Positions 51,779-61,213 of a stretch of DNA of 61,450 bases are shown here, one piece after another; position 1 is the first letter of the stretch; the number at the start of each line of letters is the position of its first letter. The position numbers and the translations under genes were made by a program. The notes under the pieces were generated by a model. That model worked only from the letters and a program-made list of their open reading frames with translations. It searched no databases and was not told the origin of the DNA. Source of the DNA: Thiofilum flexile DSM 14609 (GTDB lineage Bacteria; Pseudomonadota; Gammaproteobacteria; Thiotrichales; Thiotrichaceae); NCBI RefSeq assembly GCF_000380185.1, contig NZ_KB904756.1:1-61450 (forward strand). The letters run 5' to 3'.

Positions 51779-52986
51779 GGGGTGACTGTAACTGGCTCTA
51801 ATACATTAAAGCCGCCAAGATCATCAAGTCCTACATCTAGAATAGGCATAGATTCATCGGATCTAGGGCGGGATGCCGTATTCGTTGGCTCGGTATCACC
51901 AAAATTGAGCTGCCATTCAAGATTATTTTTAGAGCTAGCAAACTCTAGGGCGCGAGTATGGGAGATTTTGCCTTGTTGATAGAGTTGCAGTAGTGAGGCA
52001 TCAAACGATTGCATACCATCGGCACTGCCTTTTTCTACGACTTCACGGAGTTCACTAATTTTACCTTTACGAATCAGCTCGGCTACATAGGGCGTATTAA
52101 TCAATACCTCGGTGGCAAGATAAACCTTATCCTCCTCCAGTCCGGGGACGAGGCGTTGAGCGATAATACAACGTAAATTCAAGGACAAATCCATCAGTAG
52201 GCGGTTTTTTGTATCATTAGGAAACATATACAAAATCCGTTCTAACGCCTGTACTGTATTGGCAGCATGTAAGGTTGACAGCACTAAATGCCCGGTATCG
52301 GCAAAGCCTAATACCGCATCCATAGTTTCTAAGTCCCGCGCTTCTCCGACCATAATCATATCGGGCGCTTCACGCATCGCCTCACGCATGGCATTGCTAT
52401 AACTTAAGGTATCAAACCCGACTTCACGCTGCCCAATAATCGACTGCCCATGGGTAAAGGTATATTCAATCGGATCTTCAATGGTCAGAATATGTCCGGG
52501 ATGGCGTTCATTGCGATACTGAATCAAGGCCGCCATTGAGGTGGATTTACCCGAACCCGTGGTTCCTACAAATAGCACCAAACCATCACGCCCCATTACC
52601 ATTTGCTTAAGTACCGGAGGAAGACCTAAATCATCGGGATTCGCGACTCGATTGCGGATATGGCGAATGACCATCGATACTTCACCGCGTTGAAAATATA
52701 AATTCATCCGAAAGCGCCCAATATCTTTCAAAGTGAGCGCTTTATTTAATTCACGTTGGGTAAAAAACTGTTCGATTTCAGAGCGAGTGAGCACTTCTTC
52801 TGCGAGTTGGCGAATATTACCCGGACGTAAGGGATCACGGGTAATGCGTTGTAATTGCCCACGTACCTTTAAAGAAGCATAGGCTCCGGTGGTTAAATAT
52901 AAATCGGAGGCCTGTAGTTTCACCATCATATGCAGGAGAGGCGTAATACGCATATCGGCGTTCATAATGATCGTTTCGGCAATCAT
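51775..52986 (-). CDS. PilT/PilU-family twitching ATPase, third paralogue
   Basis: 403 aa; internal ATGs at residues 8 and 12 may be the true start. N-terminal PAS-like domain (MVKLQASDLYLTTGA), Walker A GTTGSGKSTS (near 140), Asp box, Walker B DMIMVGEARD, His box HLVLSTLHAAN. It lacks the AIRNLIRE motif of PilT, so it is closer to PilU. The extra C-terminal tail (about 350-403) is Pro/Asp/Thr-rich and unlike both neighbours. Downstream in the three-gene pilT-pilU cluster. Confidence 0.87.
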   Translation of the reverse strand: MIAETIIMNADMRITPLLHMMVKLQASDLYLTTGAYASLKVRGQLQRITRDPLRPGNIRQLAEEVLTRSEIEQFFTQRELNKALTLKDIGRFRMNLYFQRGEVSMVIRHIRNRVANPDDLGLPPVLKQMVMGRDGLVLFVGTTGSGKSTSMAALIQYRNERHPGHILTIEDPIEYTFTHGQSIIGQREVGFDTLSYSNAMREAMREAPDMIMVGEARDLETMDAVLGFADTGHLVLSTLHAANTVQALERILYMFPNDTKNRLLMDLSLNLRCIIAQRLVPGLEEDKVYLATEVLINTPYVAELIRKGKISELREVVEKGSADGMQSFDASLLQLYQQGKISHTRALEFASSKNNLEWQLNFGDTEPTNTASRPRSDESMPILDVGLDDLGGFNVLEPVTVTP

Positions 52987-52996
52987 GGCTTATCCT

Positions 52997-54139
52997 TTAA
53001 ATCGGTTCGATGGCTAGCTCATCCGTACCACGGAAGAAATCATTATCCTTAGCAAAGCGGCTTTTGAGTTTCAGATTAATACGTAACTCATTGACAGAAT
53101 CCGCATGCCTAAAGCCCTCCGCCACCGTAATATGGCGTTGCTCAATCAGATCAAATAACGCTTGATCAAAGGTTTGCATACCCGCTTCACGGGATTTAGA
53201 CACGGCTTCTTTCAGTGCAGCAACCTCACCTTTTTGAATATGATCAGCAATGAGTGGGGTATTAATCAGCACCTCAACGGCTGGCAAACGCCCCTCACCC
53301 TTAGCAACCCGCACCAAACGCTGTGCTACGACCGCGCGTAAATTAAAGGATAAATCCATTAATAATTGCTCACGGCGCTCTTCAGGGAAGAAGTTAATAA
53401 TGCGATCTAGTGCTTGCGTGGCACTATTAGCGTGTAAGGTGGATAAACATAAATGCCCTGTTTCTGCATAGGCAATGGCATAGTCCATGGTTTCGCGGTC
53501 GCGAATTTCACCGAGTAGAATCACATCAGGAGCTTGGCGTAAGGTATTTTTTAAAGCCGTGTGATAGTCTGCCGTATCCACCCCGATTTCCCGTTGTGTA
53601 ATCAGGCATTTTTTATGCTCGTGTACAAACTCAATCGGGTCTTCGATGGTAATAATATGCCCCGTTTGAGTGCGGTTACGGTAATCAATTAAGGAGGCTA
53701 GGGTGGTTGACTTACCTGAGCTAGTCGCACCAACGATTAAGATTAAGCCGCGTTTGGTTAGCCCTAATTCTTTTAAAACGGGCGGTAAGTTCAACTCTTC
53801 TAGATTAGGGATATGGTGGGGAATATGACGAATCACCATCCCTATACAGCCGCGCTGCGTGAAAGCACTAACCCGAAAACGGGCTTTACCGGGCAAGCTT
53901 AGCGAGAAATTCCCCTCTAAGGTTTCCTCAAATTGTTGTAGCTGCCTATCATTCATCACCGAGCGTACTAACATCGCCGCATTGCTATCATTTAAGACTT
54001 GCGAGGTTAAGGCGGCGATTTCATTATTGATTTTAATAGAAGGAGCAGCATCAGCGGTAATATAAAGGTCGGAGCCTTTTTTTTCCAACATAGCATTCAG
54101 CAAACGGTGTACATAAGATAAGGCTGAATCACGATCCAT
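52997..54139 (-). CDS. pilU: PilU-like twitching ATPase
   Basis: 380 aa. N-terminal KKGSDLYITADAAPS, Walker A VGATSSGKSTT (near 130, with SS where PilT has TG), Walker B DVILLGEIRD and His box HLCLSTLHANSA. The AIRNLIRE motif of PilT is missing, as in PilU. It retracts type IV pili together with PilT. It lies 10 bp after pilT in the order known from Pseudomonas. Confidence 0.9.
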   Translation of the reverse strand: MDRDSALSYVHRLLNAMLEKKGSDLYITADAAPSIKINNEIAALTSQVLNDSNAAMLVRSVMNDRQLQQFEETLEGNFSLSLPGKARFRVSAFTQRGCIGMVIRHIPHHIPNLEELNLPPVLKELGLTKRGLILIVGATSSGKSTTLASLIDYRNRTQTGHIITIEDPIEFVHEHKKCLITQREIGVDTADYHTALKNTLRQAPDVILLGEIRDRETMDYAIAYAETGHLCLSTLHANSATQALDRIINFFPEERREQLLMDLSFNLRAVVAQRLVRVAKGEGRLPAVEVLINTPLIADHIQKGEVAALKEAVSKSREAGMQTFDQALFDLIEQRHITVAEGFRHADSVNELRINLKLKSRFAKDNDFFRGTDELAIEPI

Positions 54140-54149
54140 GACTTACTCC

Positions 54150-55184
54150 CTAGAAATTAAGTGGGTTCTCAGCTTTACGCTTAGCGACTTCGCGATCAAC
54201 GATACCGCGTGTTACTAAGTCTTTAAGTGACTGATCAAGGGATTGCATACCGTCATTTTGTCCGGTTTGAATCGCAGAGTTCATTTGGGCAATTTTATTT
54301 TCCCGAATCAGGTTACGAATCGCGCGATTACCAATCAGAATTTCATGTGCCGCAACCCGCCCACCATTTTTCTTTTTTAACAGCGTTTGCGAAATAACCG
54401 CTTGTAACGACTCTGAAAGCATGGTGCGTACCATATCTTTTTCCGCCGCCGGGAATACATCCACAATCCGGTCGATGGTTTTAGCTGCACTAGTGGTGTG
54501 CAAGGTGCCAAAGACTAAGTGTCCAGTCTCAGCAGCGGTGAGGGCTAAACGAATGGTTTCAAGGTCGCGCATCTCCCCCACCATAATAATATCGGGGTCT
54601 TCACGTAGTGCTGAACGCAGTGCGATTTCAAACCCACGGGTGTCACGGTGTACCTCACGCTGATTAATCAGGCATTTTTTACCCACATGGACGAATTCAA
54701 TGGGGTCTTCAATAGTGAGAATATGCCCATGTTCGGTTTCGTTTAAAAAGTCGATCATAGCAGCAAGAGTCGTCGATTTACCCGAACCCGTAGGTCCTGT
54801 GACGAGGACTAAACCCCGCGCGTTACCGGCGATTTTGCGGAAGATAGCTGGAGCACCTAATTGATCTAGTGTCAGCACTTGGCTTGGAATGGTACGAAAT
54901 ACCGCACCTGCCCCACGGTCTTGATTAAAGGTATTCACACGGAAACGCGCCACACCGGGGACGGCAAAAGAGAAATCGCACTCCCAACGCTCCTCGTATA
55001 CCTTGCGCTGAGTATCATTCATAATATCGTAAATGAGGGAATGAACTTGTTTATGATCCAAAATGGGCAAGTTAATACGGCGAATCTCGCCATCTACCCG
55101 TATCATCGGGGGTAAACCGGCAGAAAGATGTAGGTCAGAGGCGTTGTTTTTCACGCCAAAAGCTAAGAGCTGTGTAATATCCAT
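54150..55184 (-). CDS. pilT: Type IV pilus retraction ATPase PilT
   Basis: 344 aa hexameric ATPase at the inner-membrane base of the pilus. NASDLHLSAGLPPMIRVDG at the start, Walker A GPTGSGKSTT (near 130), Walker B DIIMVGEMRD, His box HLVFGTLHTTSA, and the PilT-specific AIRNLIRE helix (near 288) are all present. Its start is 18 bp from the divergent yggS frame (51 bp from the preferred start). It powers twitching and is the first of three pilT/pilU genes. Confidence 0.95.
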   Translation of the reverse strand: MDITQLLAFGVKNNASDLHLSAGLPPMIRVDGEIRRINLPILDHKQVHSLIYDIMNDTQRKVYEERWECDFSFAVPGVARFRVNTFNQDRGAGAVFRTIPSQVLTLDQLGAPAIFRKIAGNARGLVLVTGPTGSGKSTTLAAMIDFLNETEHGHILTIEDPIEFVHVGKKCLINQREVHRDTRGFEIALRSALREDPDIIMVGEMRDLETIRLALTAAETGHLVFGTLHTTSAAKTIDRIVDVFPAAEKDMVRTMLSESLQAVISQTLLKKKNGGRVAAHEILIGNRAIRNLIRENKIAQMNSAIQTGQNDGMQSLDQSLKDLVTRGIVDREVAKRKAENPLNF

Positions 55185-55235
55185 CGTGGCGTAATATTTT
55201 TATTGTTATTCATACCGGAAAATCTACCACATATC

Positions 55236-55934
55236 ATGACCATTCAGGACAATCTCCAGATAATCGGTGAGCGTCTGCATCATGCAGAACAGCGTTTTCA
55301 GCGTCCACTTAATAGTGTGCAATTAGTCGCTGTCAGCAAGTTTCATCCTATTGAGTCGATTCAAGCGGCCTATGATGCGGGGCAGAGAGCCTTTGGCGAA
55401 AATTATGTGCAAGAAATGGTGGCTAAGGCGCAAGCTTTAGCAGAGTACTCAGATCTGGAGTGGCATTTTATTGGCCCCCTACAAGCCAATAAAACTAAAT
55501 TAGTGGCTGAGACTGCCCATTGGATGCATACCCTAGAACGGCTAAAAATTGCTGAACGCCTAAGCCAACAGCGCCCGATGAATTATCCTGATTTAAATGT
55601 ATGTTTACAGGTCAATTTAAGTAGTGAGGCTACTAAGTCAGGACTTCAACCCGATGAAGTATTCAATCTAGCTAAACAGGTACAAGCACTGCCACGTCTA
55701 AAATTACGCGGTTTAATGGCTATCCCTGCCCCAGAACCGGATTTTGAGCGCCAATGTGCGGTCTTTGCTCAATTAAGACGGCTCTTAGAGGAGTTAAATC
55801 AACAAGGTTTTGCACTTGATACCTTATCAATGGGTATGAGCGATGATATGGAAGCTGCTGTTGCAGAAGGGGCGACTATAGTACGGATTGGAACGGCTAT
55901 TTTTGGACAGCGCCCTAAAGCTGTAACGGAGTAA
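55236..55934 (+). CDS. yggS: PLP-homeostasis protein YggS/YBL036C family
   Basis: 232 aa from ATG 55236 (a longer frame from 55203 adds 11 residues without a family match). Single-domain TIM barrel with VAVSKFHP (PLP Lys35), FGENYVQEMVAKA, WHFIGPLQANKTK and the late SMGMSDDMEAAVAEGATIVRIGTAIFG block. It buffers PLP in the cell. Divergent from pilT as in other gammaproteobacteria. Confidence 0.94.
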   Translation: MTIQDNLQIIGERLHHAEQRFQRPLNSVQLVAVSKFHPIESIQAAYDAGQRAFGENYVQEMVAKAQALAEYSDLEWHFIGPLQANKTKLVAETAHWMHTLERLKIAERLSQQRPMNYPDLNVCLQVNLSSEATKSGLQPDEVFNLAKQVQALPRLKLRGLMAIPAPEPDFERQCAVFAQLRRLLEELNQQGFALDTLSMGMSDDMEAAVAEGATIVRIGTAIFGQRPKAVTE

Positions 55935-55983
55935 GCGACTACTTCACTCGCAGTCACTTACTTTTGAAATACTCTTCTAACGC

Positions 55984-56571
55984 CTACTTAGAGGATGTTT
56001 CATCTTCAGTAGTCTTTAACTTACGTTTTTTTTTTGCTCTTAATACATGAAAGGTTGTCACTTCCGTATTAATCAGAATGTCATCCTCACTGTTTTTAAT
56101 CACTGCAAACATGGTATGTGTACCGCGATCTAAATTAGGGATGCTGTAATTTAACTCTGTACCATCAGCAACTTGCTTACCATCTATATAAAGGATAACA
56201 CTGTGCCCCGATTGTAAGTCGGGTTCTAGTTTTAAGCTAATACTGATCGTTCCATCATTAGCTCTTAGAGCTTCGTCTTTTTGGGGAGCAGTCACCTCAA
56301 ATGACTCATACTTGACGTCTTTTTTTTGTTCGGGCTCTGCTGGGGTAGGTGTGGTTTTTTCAGCTTGAGACTGTTGTGCTTCAGGAGCTTTCAATCCATC
56401 AGAAATGGTGAGTGGGGGTAAATCTAAGGGCGCACCTTTAGATCCCTCTGGGGGATTATCGCCATAAATAATTCTGCCACTAGCATCTTTCCAGCGATAC
56501 ACATCAGCCTGTGCTAGGGCACAGCATAAACTTAGGAATAATCCTGATAAGAGCCACCGTCGAACACCCAT
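55984..56571 (-). CDS. Secreted DUF4124-domain protein
   Basis: 195 aa. Signal peptide (about 1-22, ending AQA). The DUF4124 domain VYRWKDASGRIIYGDNPPEG (residues 24-43) follows, then a spacer and a C-terminal beta-rich domain (about 90-180), ending in a Lys-rich tail. Proteins with this domain occur near pilus and cell-wall genes; no function is known. Confidence 0.82.
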   Translation of the reverse strand: MGVRRWLLSGLFLSLCCALAQADVYRWKDASGRIIYGDNPPEGSKGAPLDLPPLTISDGLKAPEAQQSQAEKTTPTPAEPEQKKDVKYESFEVTAPQKDEALRANDGTISISLKLEPDLQSGHSVILYIDGKQVADGTELNYSIPNLDRGTHTMFAVIKNSEDDILINTEVTTFHVLRAKKKRKLKTTEDETSSK

Positions 56572-56658
56572 TTATCTGCCTCATATTAATCATTAGCGCG
56601 GATAAGTTTATTGTAGGGTAGTGACTCACTACCCCTCTAATAACAGCAGACAAACGGG

Positions 56659-56697
56659 AAAAAAGAACCACTTAGCTGAAATAATGCCGCCAAGTGG
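56659..56697 (-). terminator. Terminator overlapping the glnE 3' end
   Basis: On the minus strand, CCACTT (56697-56692) pairs with AAGTGG (56673-56668), followed by TTC and six T (56664-56659). The stem is six bp and the loop is 18 nt, so this is a moderate call. Confidence 0.45.
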
Positions 56698-59470
56698 CTT
56701 GGACAAATTCACGCTCCTGTTTAAACCATTCACTCGGAACTTTGGTGTCTTGAGCTTGAAGATTGCGGGTATGAATACAGCTACGCATAGCGCGGTAAAT
56801 ATCGGCTAACTGTGTTGCCTCTTCTGGGGGTAAAATGCCGCATTGTTGTAATGACTCCAATTGCCGCACATTATCACTCCACTCGACTAGTTTTGGACAA
56901 GTAGCGGCATGCATGAGAATCAAACCTTGCACAATGAACTCAATATCAGTAATTCCACCCGGATCTTTTTTAATATCAAAGGTATTACTATACTTTGAGC
57001 TAAAGTTTTCCCACATTTTTTGGCGCATGGCGGAGACTTCTTGCTTGACTACCTCTGGGTCACGTTTTTGACACAGCACCTCGCGCCGAATCTGTTCAAA
57101 CTGTTCGCAAATCGTATTAGAACCCGTCAAAGCACGAGCGCGTAAGAGCGCCTGATGCTCCCACAACCATGCTTTTTCAAATTGATATTTGCGAAAGGCT
57201 TCTATGCTACTCACCAATAGCCCTGAGGCACCACTAGGGCGTAAACGGGTATCCGTTTCATACAGCCTACCATCGTGAGTAAAGGTCGACAGCAGGTTAA
57301 TGATTTTCTGAGATAGACGGGTATAAAACACCCCATTGTCTAGCGGTTTATCGCCATTAGTAGTTTGCTTTTCACCCTCAGAGTCATGTAGAAAAACAAT
57401 ATCTAAATCAGAACCATAACCTAACTCAATTCCCCCTAGTTTACCGTAGCCAATAATGGCAAAACCGGCTTGCTTGGTTTCATTATTGACCTGATAGGTT
57501 GGGATACCTGATTTAGCACTTAAAGTATTCCACACATTCTGCCAAGTGAACTCTAATATCACCTCAGCAATCCAAGTGAGTTGATCCGATACTTTCATCA
57601 CCGGCAAAGCTTTACTAATATCCGCCGCTGCCACGCGCAAAATCTGGGTATTTTTAAACTGACGCAGTTGCTCCATTACGCGCTCAGTATCCTCTTCGTC
57701 TACCCGCGCCATCATATAGTGCAAAGCTTTATATAATTCCGTGCGATCTAGTGGGCGATAGAGCGTTTGAGCATCGAGTAGCTCATCTAATAAAATGGGA
57801 TATTGAGCTAATTGTGTCGTCAACCAAATGCTATGACTCACTAATTTAACTAATTGCGCTAAGGCTTCAGGATGATCACTCAACATACTCATATAAACCG
57901 AGCGCCGAGCAATGGCCTGAATAATCGTAATGCTACGGCATAAAGCGCTATCGGGGTCGGTTTGTTGGGCAGCAATCACAATTAAATGCGGCATCAGTCG
58001 ATCTAAGCGGGTACGAGCTAATTCGGTTAAGGTTTGATACAACCGTCCTTCGTGTAAATCACTCAGTACCTGCTGGATAATATCAATATCCTTATAACCT
58101 AGATCGCTCAAAAGCTTAGCTGATTTAGTAGTAGACAGTCTGCCCGACCATAACTCCAGAGTATTGTTTGCCCCCTTATCATCCATAGGAGGATTTTTGC
58201 TTTCATCCATGGCAAACACACGCCGGAATAAAGCATGTACAATCTCACGTTTATTATTTAATACGGCGAGAAAACTATCCCAGTCATTAAAACCTAAGGA
58301 TTGAGCCAATAACTCGCATTGGGTTGGATCATTAGGTAACGCGTGAGTTTGTTCGTCTTTCCACATTTGCAGATGATTTTCGACTCGTCGTAGAAAACAA
58401 TAAGCATCCTGTAGCGCTTGCTCATCCTCTTGAGACAGTAGATCTAATTGTTTAAGGCAAGCCAAAGTTGGCAATAAACTGCGCAATTGTAGTTCACGCT
58501 CCCGCCCGCCACGCATGAGTTGAAAGACCTGAGCAATAAATTCGACCTCACGAATACCACCCCGCCCTAGTTTGACATCTTGCGCTTTACCTTTACGCTC
58601 GGCCTCGCGGTTGATCATGGCCTTCATATCTCGCAACTGCTCAACCGCCCCATAATCCAAATAACGCCGATAAATAAAGGGACGCAGGCGCTGCATTAGC
58701 TCCGCCCCCTGTGTTTTATCGCCCGCCATGACCCGTGCTTTAATCATGGCATAGCGCTCCCATTCACGCCCATGCGTTTGATAATAATGCTCCATAGCAT
58801 CAAACGATAAGGCTAAAGCACCGGCATCACCAAAAGGGCGCAAGCGCATATCTACTCGATAGGCAAAGCCATCAGCCGTAATCGCACCAAGGGTATTAAT
58901 AAGCTTTTGCCCTAAGCGTACAAAAAAGGTTTGATTATCCAGCTCACGACGTCCATCCGTCATGCCGGCTTCAGGAAAGGCAAAAATGAGATCAATATCA
59001 GAAGAAAAATTCAGCTCTTGCCCGCCTAACTTGCCCATGCCTAAGACAACTAGGTGTTGAGCCTCACCTTCTTTGCTACGGGGTACACCGTGTTTGGCAC
59101 AAAAATCCTTATACCACCAGGTTAAACTCGCCTCGACCAGCGCATCCGCTAAATCCGAGCAATCGCGCATCGTTTCTGCAAGTGGCGCAAGATTCATTAA
59201 ATCCCGCCAAGCAATGCGCACGGTTTCACAATGACGTATCCAGCGCACTTGTTTTAGTAAGAGTGTTTCATCCGCAATATCCGCCAACTCACTTTGAATC
59301 CGTTGATAAAGCTCGCCGTCTGCATACACCTGACTAGTCACTAGACTCTCAATCCATTCAGGATGACGTGTCAATTGCTCTTGTAAATAAGGGCTTGATT
59401 GCAATACAGCCTGCACTTGCTGGCTATTTAAGGGAGCGAATTGTGGCAATAAAGCTTGATAGTCAAACAT
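56672..59470 (-). CDS. glnE: Bifunctional glutamine synthetase adenylyltransferase/adenylyl-removing enzyme
   Basis: 932 aa. Two nucleotidyltransferase domains: the N-terminal deadenylylase VLGMGKLGGQELNFSSDIDLIF (near 146-167) and the C-terminal adenylylase IGYGKLGGIELGYGSDLDIVF (near 670-690), each with its GLNE helical domain. It tunes glutamine synthetase by nitrogen status through PII. Length is normal for GlnE. Confidence 0.95.
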   Translation of the reverse strand: MFDYQALLPQFAPLNSQQVQAVLQSSPYLQEQLTRHPEWIESLVTSQVYADGELYQRIQSELADIADETLLLKQVRWIRHCETVRIAWRDLMNLAPLAETMRDCSDLADALVEASLTWWYKDFCAKHGVPRSKEGEAQHLVVLGMGKLGGQELNFSSDIDLIFAFPEAGMTDGRRELDNQTFFVRLGQKLINTLGAITADGFAYRVDMRLRPFGDAGALALSFDAMEHYYQTHGREWERYAMIKARVMAGDKTQGAELMQRLRPFIYRRYLDYGAVEQLRDMKAMINREAERKGKAQDVKLGRGGIREVEFIAQVFQLMRGGRERELQLRSLLPTLACLKQLDLLSQEDEQALQDAYCFLRRVENHLQMWKDEQTHALPNDPTQCELLAQSLGFNDWDSFLAVLNNKREIVHALFRRVFAMDESKNPPMDDKGANNTLELWSGRLSTTKSAKLLSDLGYKDIDIIQQVLSDLHEGRLYQTLTELARTRLDRLMPHLIVIAAQQTDPDSALCRSITIIQAIARRSVYMSMLSDHPEALAQLVKLVSHSIWLTTQLAQYPILLDELLDAQTLYRPLDRTELYKALHYMMARVDEEDTERVMEQLRQFKNTQILRVAAADISKALPVMKVSDQLTWIAEVILEFTWQNVWNTLSAKSGIPTYQVNNETKQAGFAIIGYGKLGGIELGYGSDLDIVFLHDSEGEKQTTNGDKPLDNGVFYTRLSQKIINLLSTFTHDGRLYETDTRLRPSGASGLLVSSIEAFRKYQFEKAWLWEHQALLRARALTGSNTICEQFEQIRREVLCQKRDPEVVKQEVSAMRQKMWENFSSKYSNTFDIKKDPGGITDIEFIVQGLILMHAATCPKLVEWSDNVRQLESLQQCGILPPEEATQLADIYRAMRSCIHTRNLQAQDTKVPSEWFKQEREFVQATWRHYFS

Positions 59471-59587
59471 GGCTATGGCTCGCTAGCAGATTAAGATAAG
59501 GGCTATTATAAGGAGATAATAATCCTAAGCGTCTACTATTATGTAGCCTAAAACTTTGTCTTAATTATATTGAGGAGAATAATGGCT

Positions 59588-60277
59588 TTATGTACCTAGC
59601 AATTTTGCCACTTGTTTAGCCGTAGCCTTAGCGGATCCGGGGTTTTGCCCCGTCACAAGTCGCCCATCCGTTACTACATGGGATACAAAGGGCAGCCATG
59701 CTTTATTATACAATGCTCCCCGGCTTTTCATCTGCGCCTCGGCATTATAGGGCATGTATTTAGCTACCCCAGCGAACACCTCTTCGTGCCAAGAAAAGCC
59801 AGTTAAATGTCGCCCAGCCACCAAGAGCGAATCATCTGATAAGCGTGTATTCAATAACCCACAATAGCCATGACATACTGCTGCGACAATTTTCCCACTC
59901 TCCCACATTGTACAAGTAATCTGTTGTAACCCGACACTATCAGGAAAATCCCACATCACCGCATGCCCGCCGGTGAAATAGATCGCATCAAAAGCTTCAG
60001 GGTCGATCTGTTCAGGGCTAGCCGTATTGGTGAGTAGCGCCATTTTCGTTTTGTCACTCATCCATGCTTTGGCTGAAGCATCTAATAAAGGCCATTTCAA
60101 TGCGCGTGGTTCTAGGGGTGATAGCCCACCTTTGGGGCTAACAATGCGCTGGCTATAACCTTTTGCTGCAAATACATCCCACGCATGGGTTAACTCAGAT
60201 AACCACAATCCGGTGGGATGGGAAGGGTCATCATAATGAGCCACGTTGGTAACGACGTGAAGAATACTTTTAGTCAT
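59588..60277 (-). CDS. DJ-1/PfpI family protein, Hsp31-like
   Basis: 229 aa. The nucleophile elbow reads AAVCHGYCGLL (near 131-141; usual AVCHGP), with the conserved Cys and the following His; PEAFDAIYFTGGHAVMWD (near 91-108) supplies the Glu/Asp side. The rest matches type 1 glutamine-amidotransferase-like proteins. Likely a chaperone/glyoxalase-type stress protein. The extra Cys after Tyr is unusual. Confidence 0.82.
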   Translation of the reverse strand: MTKSILHVVTNVAHYDDPSHPTGLWLSELTHAWDVFAAKGYSQRIVSPKGGLSPLEPRALKWPLLDASAKAWMSDKTKMALLTNTASPEQIDPEAFDAIYFTGGHAVMWDFPDSVGLQQITCTMWESGKIVAAVCHGYCGLLNTRLSDDSLLVAGRHLTGFSWHEEVFAGVAKYMPYNAEAQMKSRGALYNKAWLPFVSHVVTDGRLVTGQNPGSAKATAKQVAKLLGT

Positions 60278-60312
60278 ATCATGCGTCCTATCATCATTAA
60301 TGGGGCAGCACG

Positions 60313-60873
60313 CTAGCGTGGCTTACGGTTTTCTTGCAGCATATTGCAAAACAGCGCCCCCTGTTCAATGGCATCATCCAACGCTACATGGGTATGGGGT
60401 AATTTATCAAACCAACGTTTTGGCATATTGCGTTTGGTACTAGCACGATAATCCGTGCCCAGCATTGCCATAGCAAACGACTTAATGTCTAAAGCGGAAT
60501 GACTAAACGGGCTTTCCCCAGCAAAGCGCATCAGATACCAATAGACAAATAGGAAATCAAACCCAGCAGGATAGGCCACAAATACGGGGCGTCCGGGAAG
60601 GGATTTGAGCCAACGCACATAGCGAGGCATGACCTGCTCGGCTGGCTCAGTATTCATCCGACAGGCTGCCCACGCTTCGGGCTGAGTCGCCCACCATGCC
60701 GCCGTTTTCGGATCGGCGGTGGCACCCGGTAGGGTAGTCAGATTCGCACTGAAAATAGCCAATAGTGTCTTATCAGCAGTATAAGCAGCCGAGCCAAAAC
60801 TCAACATAGAGTGTGGGCCAGGAATAGGGCCATCGGTTTCAACGTCGGTACTGATATAGATTTCTTGCATCAT
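60313..60873 (-). CDS. DEDD-type 3'-5' exonuclease
   Basis: 186 aa. The exonuclease motif I, STDVETDG (D10/E12 type pair), the mid motif [20 protein letters not shown] (Asp near 105) and motif [17 protein letters not shown] (near 161-174) are present. It resembles the RNase T/DnaQ superfamily. It may act on RNA or DNA ends; substrate unknown. A 24-bp gap separates it from the truncated SDR gene upstream. Confidence 0.8.
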   Translation of the reverse strand: MMQEIYISTDVETDGPIPGPHSMLSFGSAAYTADKTLLAIFSANLTTLPGATADPKTAAWWATQPEAWAACRMNTEPAEQVMPRYVRWLKSLPGRPVFVAYPAGFDFLFVYWYLMRFAGESPFSHSALDIKSFAMAMLGTDYRASTKRNMPKRWFDKLPHTHVALDDAIEQGALFCNMLQENRKPR

Positions 60874-60897
60874 TTACTCGCTCTGTACTGTTATTAT

Positions 60898-61140
60898 TTA
60901 TGACATTTCAGCCCGAATCGATTCTAGCCCAGTTCGCAAAGTCGTAATATTAAAATCGGGAAAACGGGTTTTAAATTTGTCTGAAACAAAAATGGTATCC
61001 ACCGCATAACGTGGCAATAACTCTGCTGCATCTCGTACCTGCCGATTGACTAAACCCGCCAGCCATAGTTGCCAGCGTTGCAATATCTGATAATGACTAC
61101 TTGTCCCAAAAATGGCGGCGGCTAGTTCAATAAAATAAAC
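60898..61140 (-). pseudogene. SDR/NAD-dependent epimerase C-terminal fragment, cut by IS200/IS605
   Basis: The frame is open from 61140 to TGA-type stop at 60898-60900, with no start (VYFIELAAAIFGTSSHYQIL at the front). RWQLWLAGLVNRQVRDAAELL and a YAVDTIFVSDKF block match the ends of SDR/epimerase proteins. Upstream the frame hits TAA (61141-61143) at the edge of an IS200-type element, so the N-terminus was removed by the insertion. Confidence 0.65.
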
Positions 61141-61145
61141 TTAAC

Positions 61146-61213
61146 AACCATCAGCTAAAGCTGAAGGGTTAGTGACAAGGACTAAAGTCCGGATACGGGT
61201 CGAATAGACCCGT
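61146..61213 (+). repeat. Three tandem hairpins at the end of an IS200/IS605 element
   Basis: The stems are AACCATCAGC...GCTGAAGGGTT (61146-61170), GGACTAAAGTCC (61179-61190) and ACGGGTC-GAATA-GACCCGT (61195-61213). Such subterminal palindromes mark the right end of IS200/IS605 elements and are recognised as single-stranded DNA by TnpA. Confidence 0.6.

Noticed and set aside
51775-55184. Tandem pilT-like genes as an assembly duplication
   Set aside because: The three proteins differ clearly in Walker A, tail and length, so they are paralogues, not copies of one gene.
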